A DNA stretch of 33,755 nt from an uncultured Gluconobacter sp. (GTDB taxonomy: Bacteria; Pseudomonadota; Alphaproteobacteria; Acetobacterales; Acetobacteraceae), in contig CALFLO010000030.1 in NCBI GenBank assembly GCA_937880175.1, positions 1 through 33,755 on the forward strand. Reading direction: 5' to 3'. Below the pieces are notes generated by a model, which saw only the letters and a program-made list of their open reading frames with translations, had not been told where the DNA came from and did no database searches. This document shows positions 16,564-24,432 of the stretch, in pieces. Position numbers and translations under genes: made by a program. Each line of letters opens with the position of its first letter. Position 1 is the stretch's first letter.

Positions 16564-16594
16564 AGGGAAAGGGGCATGATACCCCCCCTGCCCT
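16564..16594 (-). terminator. Possible terminator after the YbaY/META lipoprotein gene
   Basis: Interrupted stem: AGGG (16564-16567) with CCCT (16591-16594), and GGGG (16571-16574) with CCCC in the run at 16582-16588. It lies about 60 nt past the stop of the last gene in the long operon. An A-rich rather than T-rich tract follows on the minus strand, so this is doubtful. Confidence 0.3.
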
Positions 16595-16654
16595 TTGAAA
16601 AAGACATGCAGGAGCAAAAGTTTTTCTGAAATGCGGCTTCGGGGAAGAACCCGG

Positions 16655-17395
16655 TTACTGGGCGTCCTGCGGAACGAGAACCATCGTACCTGCGGAAGCG
16701 CTTCCATGCAGCACGAGATGACTTTCGCCGTCACGCGACCATGACGTCACGGTCGGCAGGAAAGCGCCGATCTGCTGTTCCTGCGTCATCAGAGACGGCA
16801 GGCAGGCCTTGCGGGTCATGGCCAGCGGCAGGAAATGCAGGCTCTGCGTCGTGAGCCTGAAATGCCCCATCAGGCGGTTGCAGCCATCTGTCCCGTAAAC
16901 CGTACCATCCTGTTGCAGGGTCAGGCCCGGCGCTTCGGCGGTATTGTCGAAATGAAGACTGCCGACGCTCTGTATCCGCCATGCCCCGTACGGCGCCCGG
17001 ATGGAGGTGCCCGCCACACGCCGAAGCAGAAGCTGGGGATGATCGAGGGAGGTACCGCCTTCCGGGGTTGCAAAAAGCCGGTGTCCCTCGACCGTAATTT
17101 CGGCGTTCAAGACATAATGACCACCCGGCGGGAGGGCCGGATAGGTCAGCGTATAGGGAATGGGCACGCCATGATGGATCTCTTCGCGCCGCTCCGCCAT
17201 GACCAGCGGTGCACCACGGGTTGCCCCGGTATCCTCGATCCAGACGCTCAGGACAGCGCCCGGCGGCAGGGCCATACGCTCACGGTAAAGTGCCTGACCG
17301 TGCAGGGTCCGCATGCTGTCCGCCTGTGCGGGACAGGATGACAGGACGGACCCTGCGGCCAGCAGGGCCAACGCGAAACGACGGATCGTGATCAT
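16655..17395 (-). CDS. YbaY-META domain lipoprotein
   Basis: 246 aa predicted envelope lipoprotein. The signal sequence ends in the lipobox LSSC, making Cys21 the lipidated residue. Residues about 28-115 match the YbaY-type beta-sandwich (VWIEDTGATRGAP, PYTLTYPALPPGGHYVLNAEI). Residues about 130-240 match the META/HslJ domain, with its paired-cysteine signatures GCNRLMGHF and TRKACL. This two-domain order is seen in some proteobacterial lipoproteins. The genes serS and this one are 12 nt apart, so it is the last gene of the long operon. AAGGA lies 9 nt before the ATG. META proteins are linked to envelope stress and heat-shock; the exact role here is unknown. Confidence 0.85.
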   Translation of the reverse strand: MITIRRFALALLAAGSVLSSCPAQADSMRTLHGQALYRERMALPPGAVLSVWIEDTGATRGAPLVMAERREEIHHGVPIPYTLTYPALPPGGHYVLNAEITVEGHRLFATPEGGTSLDHPQLLLRRVAGTSIRAPYGAWRIQSVGSLHFDNTAEAPGLTLQQDGTVYGTDGCNRLMGHFRLTTQSLHFLPLAMTRKACLPSLMTQEQQIGAFLPTVTSWSRDGESHLVLHGSASAGTMVLVPQDAQ

Positions 17396-17407
17396 GCCTG
17401 AAAGTCC

Positions 17408-18670
17408 TTAGCCGATGCGGTTCAGCCCGCCCATGTAAGGACGCAGAACCTCTGGAATATCGATGCTGCCATCTTCGTTCTGATATGTCTCCATAACAGC
17501 GATCATCGTCCGGCCGACAGCAAGACCGGACCCGTTGAGCGTATTGACGAAGGCCGGTCCGTTTTCCGCACGATAGCGCGCATTCATGCGGCGTGCCTGA
17601 AAATCGCGCGTGTTCGAACAGGACGAAATTTCGCGCCACGCCTTCTGGCCCGGCAGCCACGCTTCCAGATCGAATGTCTTGGCCGCACCGAAGCCCGTAT
17701 CGCCCGCACAGAGCAGCATCCGGCGGAAGGTGATGCCCAGCCGCTCCAGCACCGTTTCGGCGGCCTGCGTCATGCGCTCATGCTCGGCGTCGCTGTCCTC
17801 GGGCTTCACGACGGAGACCAGTTCGCATTTCGTGAACTGATGCTGACGCAGCATGCCGCGCACGTCACGCCCGGCGGAACCGGCTTCGGAGCGGAAGCAC
17901 TGCGACAGCGCGGTCATGCGGATCGGCAGGGCATCGGCGGGCAGGATATCGCCCATGACAGAAGCCGTCAGCGGCACTTCGGCGGTCGGGATCAGCCAGC
18001 GGCCGTCTTCGGTGCGAAACGAGTCCTCGGCGAATTTGGGCAGCTTGTCCGTGCCATACATCGCGTCATCGTTGACCAGAAGCGGCACGCTGGTTTCGCC
18101 GTAGCCGAACTCGGATGTGTGGGTGTCGAGCATGAACTGGCCGAGTGCGCGTTCCAGACGGGCGAGCGCACCACGCAGGACGACAAAGCGGGTGCCGGAC
18201 AGCTTGGCAGCGGTGGGGAAGTCCATCAGGCCGAGGGCTTCACCCAGCTCGAAATGCTGCTTCGTCTCGAAGGCAAATTCGCGCTTCTCGCCGCGGACGT
18301 GGACGACGATGTTCTCGTCCTCGTTCTTTCCGTCCGGCACTGACGCATCAAGGCGGTTCGGCAGGGATTTCAGCACGTCGTCGATGCGGGTCTGGATCGT
18401 GTTGGCGCGCTCTTCCAGACCGGCGATCTGGTCCCGCAGGGCCACGGCTTTCGCCTCGATTTCGGCAGTGTCGAGCTTCTGGCGTTTGAGCAGGCCGATT
18501 TCCTTGGCCAGCGCCTTGCGGGCACCCTGTGCTTCCTGAAGCGCGGCCAGCGAAGCACGGCGTTCTTCATCGTCACTGACAAGCTGCTGTCCCACGGGTG
18601 ACAGGCCCCGACGTGCGAGAGCAGCGTCAAAAGCGGCCGGGTCGGCGCGCAGGGCTTTCAGGTCATGCAT
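17408..18670 (-). CDS. serS: Serine--tRNA ligase
   Basis: 420 aa class II synthetase that charges tRNA-Ser and tRNA-Sec. The N-terminal about 110 residues form the long antiparallel coiled-coil tRNA-binding arm. The catalytic core follows, with motif 2 around FRSEAGSAGRDVRGMLRQHQF and motif 3 at GSGLAVGRTMIAVMET. Length matches the bacterial enzyme (about 425). CCGGAG lies 9 nt upstream of the ATG. It sits 24 nt after tatC and 12 nt before the lipoprotein gene; tatC-serS adjacency is a conserved alphaproteobacterial arrangement as I recall it. Confidence 0.97.
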   Translation of the reverse strand: MHDLKALRADPAAFDAALARRGLSPVGQQLVSDDEERRASLAALQEAQGARKALAKEIGLLKRQKLDTAEIEAKAVALRDQIAGLEERANTIQTRIDDVLKSLPNRLDASVPDGKNEDENIVVHVRGEKREFAFETKQHFELGEALGLMDFPTAAKLSGTRFVVLRGALARLERALGQFMLDTHTSEFGYGETSVPLLVNDDAMYGTDKLPKFAEDSFRTEDGRWLIPTAEVPLTASVMGDILPADALPIRMTALSQCFRSEAGSAGRDVRGMLRQHQFTKCELVSVVKPEDSDAEHERMTQAAETVLERLGITFRRMLLCAGDTGFGAAKTFDLEAWLPGQKAWREISSCSNTRDFQARRMNARYRAENGPAFVNTLNGSGLAVGRTMIAVMETYQNEDGSIDIPEVLRPYMGGLNRIG

Positions 18671-18694
18671 GGTTCAGGGCTCCGGCAGGTATCA

Positions 18695-19480
18695 TCAGTC
18701 TTCATCAGCGGCCATGGGCTTCGGTTCGACGAACCGGGCCGTGAGAATGGATATCTCGTACAGTGCGACGAGGGGAATGGCGAGGCTCAGCATCGTAATC
18801 GCATCGGGCGGCGCGATGACGGCGGCGAGTGCGAATGAGGCGACAACGGCATAGCGACGGAAACGCTTCAGCTGCGCCACGCTCAGCAGGCCGACACGCA
18901 CCAGCAGCGTCAGGACAACGGGAAGCTCGAAACAGACCCCAAAAGCCAGGATCATTTTCGTGACCAGCGTCAGATATTCCGAGACCTTGGCCTGAAGTTC
19001 GATCTGCATGCCGCCATCGGTGTTCTGCGGCGTCTGGAACGACAGAAAGAACTGCCATGCGTAAGGGAACACCACATAATAGGCGAGTGCCGCGCCAACC
19101 AGGAACATGATCGGCGTTGCGATCAGGAACGGGGCGAAGGCACGCTTTTCGCTGCGATACAGGCCGGGCGCGATGAAGATCCAGGCCTGAATGGCGATCA
19201 TGGGAAAGGACAGGCAGGTCGCCCCGAAAACGGCCACGCGGATATAGGTGAAGAAGGCCTCATACAGCGCGGTATAGATCAGGTGCGGCTGTTCGCCGTT
19301 CTTGCGCATGATGTTGCCGAGCGGGGCCGCCAGAAAGCGGTAGATCTCGCCCGAAAAATGGTAGCAGATGGCGAAGGCGATCACGAAGGTCACGATCGAC
19401 CAGATCAGCCGTTTGCGCAGTTCCACGAGATGTTCGAGGAGCGGCATCGGCGTATCGTTGATGCTGTCGGTGTCGGTCAT
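18695..19480 (-). CDS. tatC: Sec-independent protein translocase TatC
   Basis: 261 aa polytopic inner-membrane protein, the receptor of the twin-arginine system for folded proteins. The N-terminal cytosolic segment MPLLEHLVELRKRLIWS carries the conserved residues that contact twin-arginine signals, followed by six predicted membrane segments. FELPVVLTLL and AVIAPPDAITML are family signatures in the second half. Its ATG overlaps the tatB stop (ATGA), so TatB and TatC are translationally coupled. Tat substrates are expected to be important in acetic acid bacteria, which have many cofactor-bearing periplasmic dehydrogenases. Confidence 0.96.
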   Translation of the reverse strand: MTDTDSINDTPMPLLEHLVELRKRLIWSIVTFVIAFAICYHFSGEIYRFLAAPLGNIMRKNGEQPHLIYTALYEAFFTYIRVAVFGATCLSFPMIAIQAWIFIAPGLYRSEKRAFAPFLIATPIMFLVGAALAYYVVFPYAWQFFLSFQTPQNTDGGMQIELQAKVSEYLTLVTKMILAFGVCFELPVVLTLLVRVGLLSVAQLKRFRRYAVVASFALAAVIAPPDAITMLSLAIPLVALYEISILTARFVEPKPMAADED

Positions 19481-20079
19481 TCGCCGTCCTTTCCGCTCGC
19501 AATGGTCACGCGCCGGCCGGCATGAAGGGCACGGACGGGCGGCAGGATGTCAGGCGCACGCCACCGCGCGCGTTCATGCAGGAGCCGTCTCGCCGTGCTG
19601 GGCGGAAGAATGGATGGGGCGGCCACGACATCATCGTTGAGGCCCGGCTCTTCTTCCACGGGCAGATCAACCGCCGGTTCGAACTGCGGCCGGGCATTAT
19701 AGGGCACCGTTTCCAGATCGGTCAGGGGCGGCGGCGGAAGCGGGGGGGCGGCCGGGACTTTCGGCAGATCGGCGGCGGACGCCTTTGTGGTGCCGTCCAG
19801 TTCCAGACTGCGCCGGATGGAATTGTCGCCGTCGATGGCCTTCGTGACGCGATCACGCAGGTTGAAGCTCTTCAGTTCCCGGAACTGGTCCCGCGCTTCG
19901 GAAAGGTCGGCCTCGCGGACCATCTCATCCACATGGGACTGGAACTCCGATGCCATGCGCCGCATGGCCTTCAATCCGTTGGACAAAGTGCGGATGGCAA
20001 CCGGCAGGTCCTTCGGGCGGATGAAGACCATCGCCACCATCACGAACAGCGCGATTTCCGAGAAACTGAAGTCAAACAT
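19477..20079 (-). CDS. tatB: Sec-independent protein translocase TatB
   Basis: 200 aa. A single N-terminal membrane helix (about 6-21) with conserved Glu8 is followed by an amphipathic helix beginning PKDLPVAIRTL, then a long coiled region and a Pro/Ala-rich C-terminus. The PKDLP pattern and length identify TatB rather than TatA. The residue before Pro22 is Arg21; in E. coli and the other TatB proteins I know this hinge is Gly-Pro. DNA at this codon reads CGC, so it is not a misreading. AGGA lies 7 nt upstream of the start. It follows scpB by 9 nt, leaving no room for tatA. Confidence 0.9.
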   Translation of the reverse strand: MFDFSFSEIALFVMVAMVFIRPKDLPVAIRTLSNGLKAMRRMASEFQSHVDEMVREADLSEARDQFRELKSFNLRDRVTKAIDGDNSIRRSLELDGTTKASAADLPKVPAAPPLPPPPLTDLETVPYNARPQFEPAVDLPVEEEPGLNDDVVAAPSILPPSTARRLLHERARWRAPDILPPVRALHAGRRVTIASGKDGE

Positions 20080-20088
20080 GCGACATTC

Positions 20089-20679
20089 CTAGCCTGTCTG
20101 CTCCGTTCCGCCTACGGCAGAAGCATCGTCTTCTGCTTCCGTGGGCGCGCGGTCCAGAAGGAAGTCTTCCCTGCGGGGCAGCCCCCGCAGATCCGGAAGG
20201 CTGAAACTTTCCAGAAAAACGGCGGTGGTGCCCCATAATACGGGGCGGCCGGGAACATCCTTACGGCCTTTGGGGGCGATCAGACTGTCTTCCAGAAGGG
20301 CATCGAGAACCGCCTGTCCGAGCGAGACACCGCGGATGGCTTCGATTTCCGCACGGGTGCAGGGCTGGTGATAGGCGATGATGGCCAGCGTCTCCATCGC
20401 GCCACGACTGAGGCGACGGGGCTTTTCCACGATTTTCGTCAGGGCGGACGCAAATTCTGGGCGCGTGCGGAACTGCCAACCGCCAGCGACCAGCACCATT
20501 TCCACGGCATGATCGGCATAGCGGCTCCGGACGGCGGCGAGCGCGTCCTCGACCGGCACGGGAATGGACTGTGCGATCAGAAGCTCGGCGATCGCCGCAG
20601 GTTTGACGGGATCGGGGCTGGCGAAAACAAAGGCCTCCACAAGAAGACAGGCGCGGTCGAGCATTGCGGGATCTGTCAT
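20089..20679 (-). CDS. scpB: Segregation and condensation protein B
   Basis: 196 aa subunit of the SMC-ScpAB condensin, which compacts and segregates the chromosome. It has the paired winged-helix layout of ScpB: an N-terminal helix LVEAFVFASPDPV, then LIAQSI..., GWQFRTRPEFA, and the conserved LSRGAMETLAIIAYHQPCTRAEIEAIRG at about residues 95-125 (only fragments quoted in order). I chose ATG 20679 because it overlaps the scpA stop as ATGA; the frame extends 7 codons further without a reason to use them. It precedes tatB by 9 nt. ScpB homodimers bind the ScpA kleisin. Confidence 0.93.
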   Translation of the reverse strand: MTDPAMLDRACLLVEAFVFASPDPVKPAAIAELLIAQSIPVPVEDALAAVRSRYADHAVEMVLVAGGWQFRTRPEFASALTKIVEKPRRLSRGAMETLAIIAYHQPCTRAEIEAIRGVSLGQAVLDALLEDSLIAPKGRKDVPGRPVLWGTTAVFLESFSLPDLRGLPRREDFLLDRAPTEAEDDASAVGGTEQTG

Positions 20680-21440
20680 GAGGGCGACGCCGCCCGCCAT
20701 TCGATTTCCCCGAACGCTTCGGGCTGGCGCAGCTCAAGCGCCCCGCCCTTCGCCATTTCCAGCCCTGCGAGCAGTGTGCCTGCCAGTGCCGCATTGCGCC
20801 CGTAAGGCCCCTCTTCGCCGTCCAGTTCGTTCGGGTCGGGGAGAAGGGACGTCAGGGTGTGCCAGCCGATAACATGATCGGTCCCGAGCAGGCGCTTAAG
20901 ACGGGACAGCGCATCCTGCACGCTCCAGTACCGGCGGGCACGCGGCGCATAGACGCGCCTGCGCCCGGTTCTGCGACGGGCGGAAAGATAGGCTGTGATC
21001 AGCGCAGGCATGTCCACGCGCAGGCCCGATCGGTCAATTTCGGTATGGTCCTCGCCCTGCCCGCGCCGGAACACGTCCAGACCCAGACGGGGCTGTTCTG
21101 CCAGCCAGCGGGCGGCGGCGCGCATCCGCTCCAGTTCGATCAGGCGTTCCTGAAGCAGCTCGATAGCGTCTTCGGCGTCCGGATCTTCATTTTCGGCAGG
21201 CAGGAGCAGTTTGGATTTCAGCCAGGCGAGCCACGCCGCCATGACCAGCCAGTCCGCAGCCAGTTCCAGCCGCAGGCTTCGCGCTTCCGCACGCGCCTTG
21301 TCCACGACGGCCAGATACTGCTCCACCAGTTGCAGGATGGAGATTTTCGCCAGATCCACCTTCTGCTTTCGGGCCAGATCGAGGAGCAGGTCCAGCGGCC
21401 CCTCGAACCCGTCAAGCGTCAGATGGAGTGTCTCGCTCAA
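20676..21440 (-). CDS. scpA: Segregation and condensation protein A
   Basis: 254 aa kleisin subunit of SMC-ScpAB. The N-terminus has the family signature FEGPLDLLLDLARKQKVDL, binding the SMC neck, followed by helical segments (SILQLVEQYLAVVD, WLVMAAWLAWLKSKLLLP). The C-terminal winged helix should bind the SMC head. The start codon is TTG at 21440, 10 nt after the SPOR gene stop; GAGAG lies 7 nt before it. No ATG nearby would keep the conserved N-terminus, so the rare start codon is likely real and may lower translation. Its stop overlaps the scpB start. Confidence 0.93.
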   Translation of the reverse strand: MSETLHLTLDGFEGPLDLLLDLARKQKVDLAKISILQLVEQYLAVVDKARAEARSLRLELAADWLVMAAWLAWLKSKLLLPAENEDPDAEDAIELLQERLIELERMRAAARWLAEQPRLGLDVFRRGQGEDHTEIDRSGLRVDMPALITAYLSARRRTGRRRVYAPRARRYWSVQDALSRLKRLLGTDHVIGWHTLTSLLPDPNELDGEEGPYGRNAALAGTLLAGLEMAKGGALELRQPEAFGEIEWRAASPS

Positions 21441-21450
21441 ACGCCAGCTC

Positions 21451-22584
21451 TCAGAACTGGGCTGGCGTGCAGGCGACGGACTGCGCGTGCAGCTTCACGC
21501 AATAGGCCCGCGCGGATTTGAGATCTGCAAAACCGCCGATGCGCAGACGCACGAAAGTATGATCCCCTCGTGTGGTCTTTTCGAACAGCGGCGAATGACC
21601 TGCGAACAGGGCCGGAGCCTGATGGCGCAGGCTGTCCCATTCCTTGCGGGCCGCTGCTTCGCTGTCGAGCGCTCCAAGCTGGACTTCATGCGTCCCAACG
21701 GCTGTCTCCGTTTTCTCCGCAGCCGGAGCGGCGGCTTTAGGCGGCGCGACAGCATCGGGATTGGGCACAGGAGCGGGCAGCGGCTTCTCAGCCGGGCGTG
21801 CTGCGTGATGGACGGGCGCCTCTTCTTTTTTTGGCGCTTCTTTGACAGGTGCCGCCTTCGGAGCTTCCGAAGGGGTGGCGGTCGAGTCCTGCGGCTTTTC
21901 CGGAACGGTGGCAGGCAGCGCGGTCCCGGGAGACATCTGCCCCGTATCGGCAGGCGCGGCCGCCTCAGGCGGAATCGCCGGGGTCTGGGCTGCCGCCTTG
22001 TCGGGAGTTGCGCCAGCCGGTGCCGGGGTGGCGGCTTTCGATGCGTCGGATGCGGGCGTTTCCGGCGCAGGCGTTCCGGGGGGAACGCCGTACTGACGGG
22101 CCAGCGCCTTCGTGTCGGGCTGTTCCGGACCGGGGGCAAGATGGGCCTCGCCATTGCCGGTCATATCGGTTTCGCCGTCGTCACCGCCCATGATCTGCAT
22201 CCCGCCCGGATCGGCCGGACGGTCCTTCACGGGGCCCGGGGGCGGACCGATGATGGGAATGCCGCCGTGATGGCCGCCGGTCAGGGACCAGCCGCCGACC
22301 GCCAGAAGCAGCACGACGCCGATACCGACCGCACCGCCAACCAGCTTGCGCGTGGCGGGATCACTTCCCAGCAGGGACGTCAGACGCCCGGCTCCGGATG
22401 CTCCACCGGCAGCAGCCGGGCGGCGACGCGGCGGGGGCTCGTCGTCATAGTCGTTGCTCAGCCGTTCACGATCAAAACGCGCCTGAGGACGCGCTCCGGG
22501 AGGCGCACCCGCAGGCTGCTTCGGGGCGCGGGCGTAGTCGCCGGGATCGGGGCGGTTGCGATCCTGATCGTTTTCCGGGCTCAT
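21451..22584 (-). CDS. SPOR domain membrane protein
   Basis: 377 aa. A cytosolic Pro/Arg-rich N-terminus (1-80) is followed by one membrane helix (about 81-103) and a long Pro/Ala/Lys-rich periplasmic linker. A C-terminal SPOR domain (about 298-377) contains EVQLGALDSEAAARKEW and VRLRIGGFADLKSARAYC. SPOR domains bind denuded septal peptidoglycan, so the protein is likely a division or septal factor of the bitopic FtsN/DedD type. I chose ATG 22584 because it overlaps the argS stop as ATGA; a longer frame to 22737 is entirely inside argS. In related genomes I recall nagZ following this gene; here scpA follows after 10 nt. Confidence 0.9.
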   Translation of the reverse strand: MSPENDQDRNRPDPGDYARAPKQPAGAPPGARPQARFDRERLSNDYDDEPPPRRRPAAAGGASGAGRLTSLLGSDPATRKLVGGAVGIGVVLLLAVGGWSLTGGHHGGIPIIGPPPGPVKDRPADPGGMQIMGGDDGETDMTGNGEAHLAPGPEQPDTKALARQYGVPPGTPAPETPASDASKAATPAPAGATPDKAAAQTPAIPPEAAAPADTGQMSPGTALPATVPEKPQDSTATPSEAPKAAPVKEAPKKEEAPVHHAARPAEKPLPAPVPNPDAVAPPKAAAPAAEKTETAVGTHEVQLGALDSEAAARKEWDSLRHQAPALFAGHSPLFEKTTRGDHTFVRLRIGGFADLKSARAYCVKLHAQSVACTPAQF

Positions 22585-24389
22585 CGCATTTCCTCTACCG
22601 GCACGACGCCGAGAATGGTGAGGGCACAGCGCAGCGTTCCCGCAATGGCCGAAACCAGCGCCAACTTGGCGAGGCTGGTTGCGCGGTCGTTCTCGTGCAG
22701 GAAGCGCAGGGTGGTGTCTTCGCGGCCCCGGTTCCACAGGGCGTGGAAATCGGAGGCCAAATCAATGCAATAGGTCGCGATCCGGTGCGGCTCGCGGGCC
22801 GTGGCGGCGGCTTCAACGCTGCGCGGGAACGCGGCCAAACGGCGCAGAACGGCCAGTTCCACATCCGAAGACAGGTTGGTCAGGTCAGCGCTGCACAGGG
22901 CTTCCGGTGTCACAGATTCTGCGCCGAACATCGTCTCGGCCGAACGCAGGACCGAGCGGCAGCGGGCATGGGCATACTGGACGTAGAACACCGGGTTGTC
23001 GCGCGTCTGGGCGACAACGGCGTCCAGATCGAATTCCATCTGCGCGTCGGCCTTGCGGGTCAGCATCGTGAAGCGCACGGCGTCACGGCCCACTTCGTCC
23101 AGCAGATCGCGCAGGGTCACGAACGTACCGGCGCGCTTGGACATCTTCACCGGCTCGCCGTTCTTCACGACGCGCACGATCTGGCACATCACGACTTCAA
23201 AGCCGGTCTTGCCATCCGTCAGGGCGGAAATGGCTGCCCGCATGCGCGAGACGTATCCACCGTGATCGGCACCGAGAACGTCAATCAGGACATCGGCATT
23301 TTCGGCCTTCTGGGCGTGGTAGCCGATGTCATTGGCAAAGTATGTGTTGGTGCCATCGGACTTGCGAAGCGCGCGGTCCTGATCGTCGCCGAATTCGGTG
23401 GAGCGGAAAAGCGTCTGCGGGCGCGCTTCCCAGTCTTCCGGCATCTTGCCCTTGGGCGGCTCCAGCACGCCTTCATAGAGCAGACCCTTGCTGTCGAGCT
23501 TGGCGATCGCGGCATCGACACGGCCACTGGCCAGCGTTTCGGCTTCGCTGGCGAACACTTCATGCGAAATGCCCAACGCTTCCAGATCCTCGCGGATGGC
23601 GGCCATCATCTGCGTCAGGGCTTCACGGCGCACGGTTTCGAACCAGACGGACGGATCGGCCGGACCACCTTCGGCGTCGGCAAGCGCGCGGCCGTGCTTT
23701 TCCGCGATGCTATCGGCGACAGGGATCAGGTACTCGCCCTGATATTGCAGACCGTTCGGGGTCAGCGGGCTGAAATCGTCCGCGGAAATCTCCGTGCCAA
23801 TGGCCTGAAGATAGCGCCAGTACGTGGCCCATGTCAGGGCGACAACCTGCGTTCCGGCGTCGTTGATATAGTATTCGCGCGTCACCGGGCTGCCTGCGGC
23901 TTCGAGCAGATTTGCCAGCGCGTCACCGACCACCGCACCACGGCAGTGACCGACATGCATCGGGCCGGTCGGGTTGGCGGAGACGTATTCCACGTTCACG
24001 CGCGTGCCCTGCCCCATCGTGGAGCGGCCGTAGCGTTCGCCAGCCTTCAGCACGGAGACGGCCACGCCCTGAAGGACTTCGGGCCTGAGCGTCAGGTTCA
24101 CGAAGCCCGGACCTGCGGCTTCGGCCTTCGCAATTTCCGGCAGTTCGGAGAGCTTCGCGACCAGTTCAGCAGCAATGTCGGCAGGTTTGCGGCGCGCGGG
24201 CTTGGCGGCCAGCATGGCGGCGTTCGTGGCCATGTCACCATGAGACGGGTCCCGCGTGGGGGTCAGATCGACGCGCTGCACCACCTCTTCCGGCAGGCCG
24301 GGGACGACCGATCGCAGAGCGTCGCACACCTGAACCCGGGTGCGGGCAAAGAGACAGTCAGTCGTAAGGGTCGTGGTGTCAGCGGCCAT
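22581..24389 (-). CDS. argS: Arginine--tRNA ligase
   Basis: 602 aa class I synthetase for tRNA-Arg. The HIGH box is HVGH (145-148) within SANPTGPMHVGHCRGA and KMSKR is at 415-419. The N-terminal Add1 tRNA-binding domain and C-terminal DALR anticodon domain, ending in ILGVVPVEEMR, are both present. I chose ATG 24389 because CAGGA precedes it by 11 nt and a GAG is closer; the frame extends 10 codons further. It lies 43 nt after dgt and overlaps the SPOR gene by 4 nt. Confidence 0.96.
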   Translation of the reverse strand: MAADTTTLTTDCLFARTRVQVCDALRSVVPGLPEEVVQRVDLTPTRDPSHGDMATNAAMLAAKPARRKPADIAAELVAKLSELPEIAKAEAAGPGFVNLTLRPEVLQGVAVSVLKAGERYGRSTMGQGTRVNVEYVSANPTGPMHVGHCRGAVVGDALANLLEAAGSPVTREYYINDAGTQVVALTWATYWRYLQAIGTEISADDFSPLTPNGLQYQGEYLIPVADSIAEKHGRALADAEGGPADPSVWFETVRREALTQMMAAIREDLEALGISHEVFASEAETLASGRVDAAIAKLDSKGLLYEGVLEPPKGKMPEDWEARPQTLFRSTEFGDDQDRALRKSDGTNTYFANDIGYHAQKAENADVLIDVLGADHGGYVSRMRAAISALTDGKTGFEVVMCQIVRVVKNGEPVKMSKRAGTFVTLRDLLDEVGRDAVRFTMLTRKADAQMEFDLDAVVAQTRDNPVFYVQYAHARCRSVLRSAETMFGAESVTPEALCSADLTNLSSDVELAVLRRLAAFPRSVEAAATAREPHRIATYCIDLASDFHALWNRGREDTTLRFLHENDRATSLAKLALVSAIAGTLRCALTILGVVPVEEMR

Positions 24390-24432
24390 TTCAGCTCGAT
24401 TCCTGTAACGCGTCTTCAAATCAGAGGCTCTA

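Noticed and set aside
16513..16734. 73-codon frame between the XRE and lipoprotein genes
   Set aside because: Overlaps the lipoprotein gene's 3' end in another frame, with no ribosome site and no domain.
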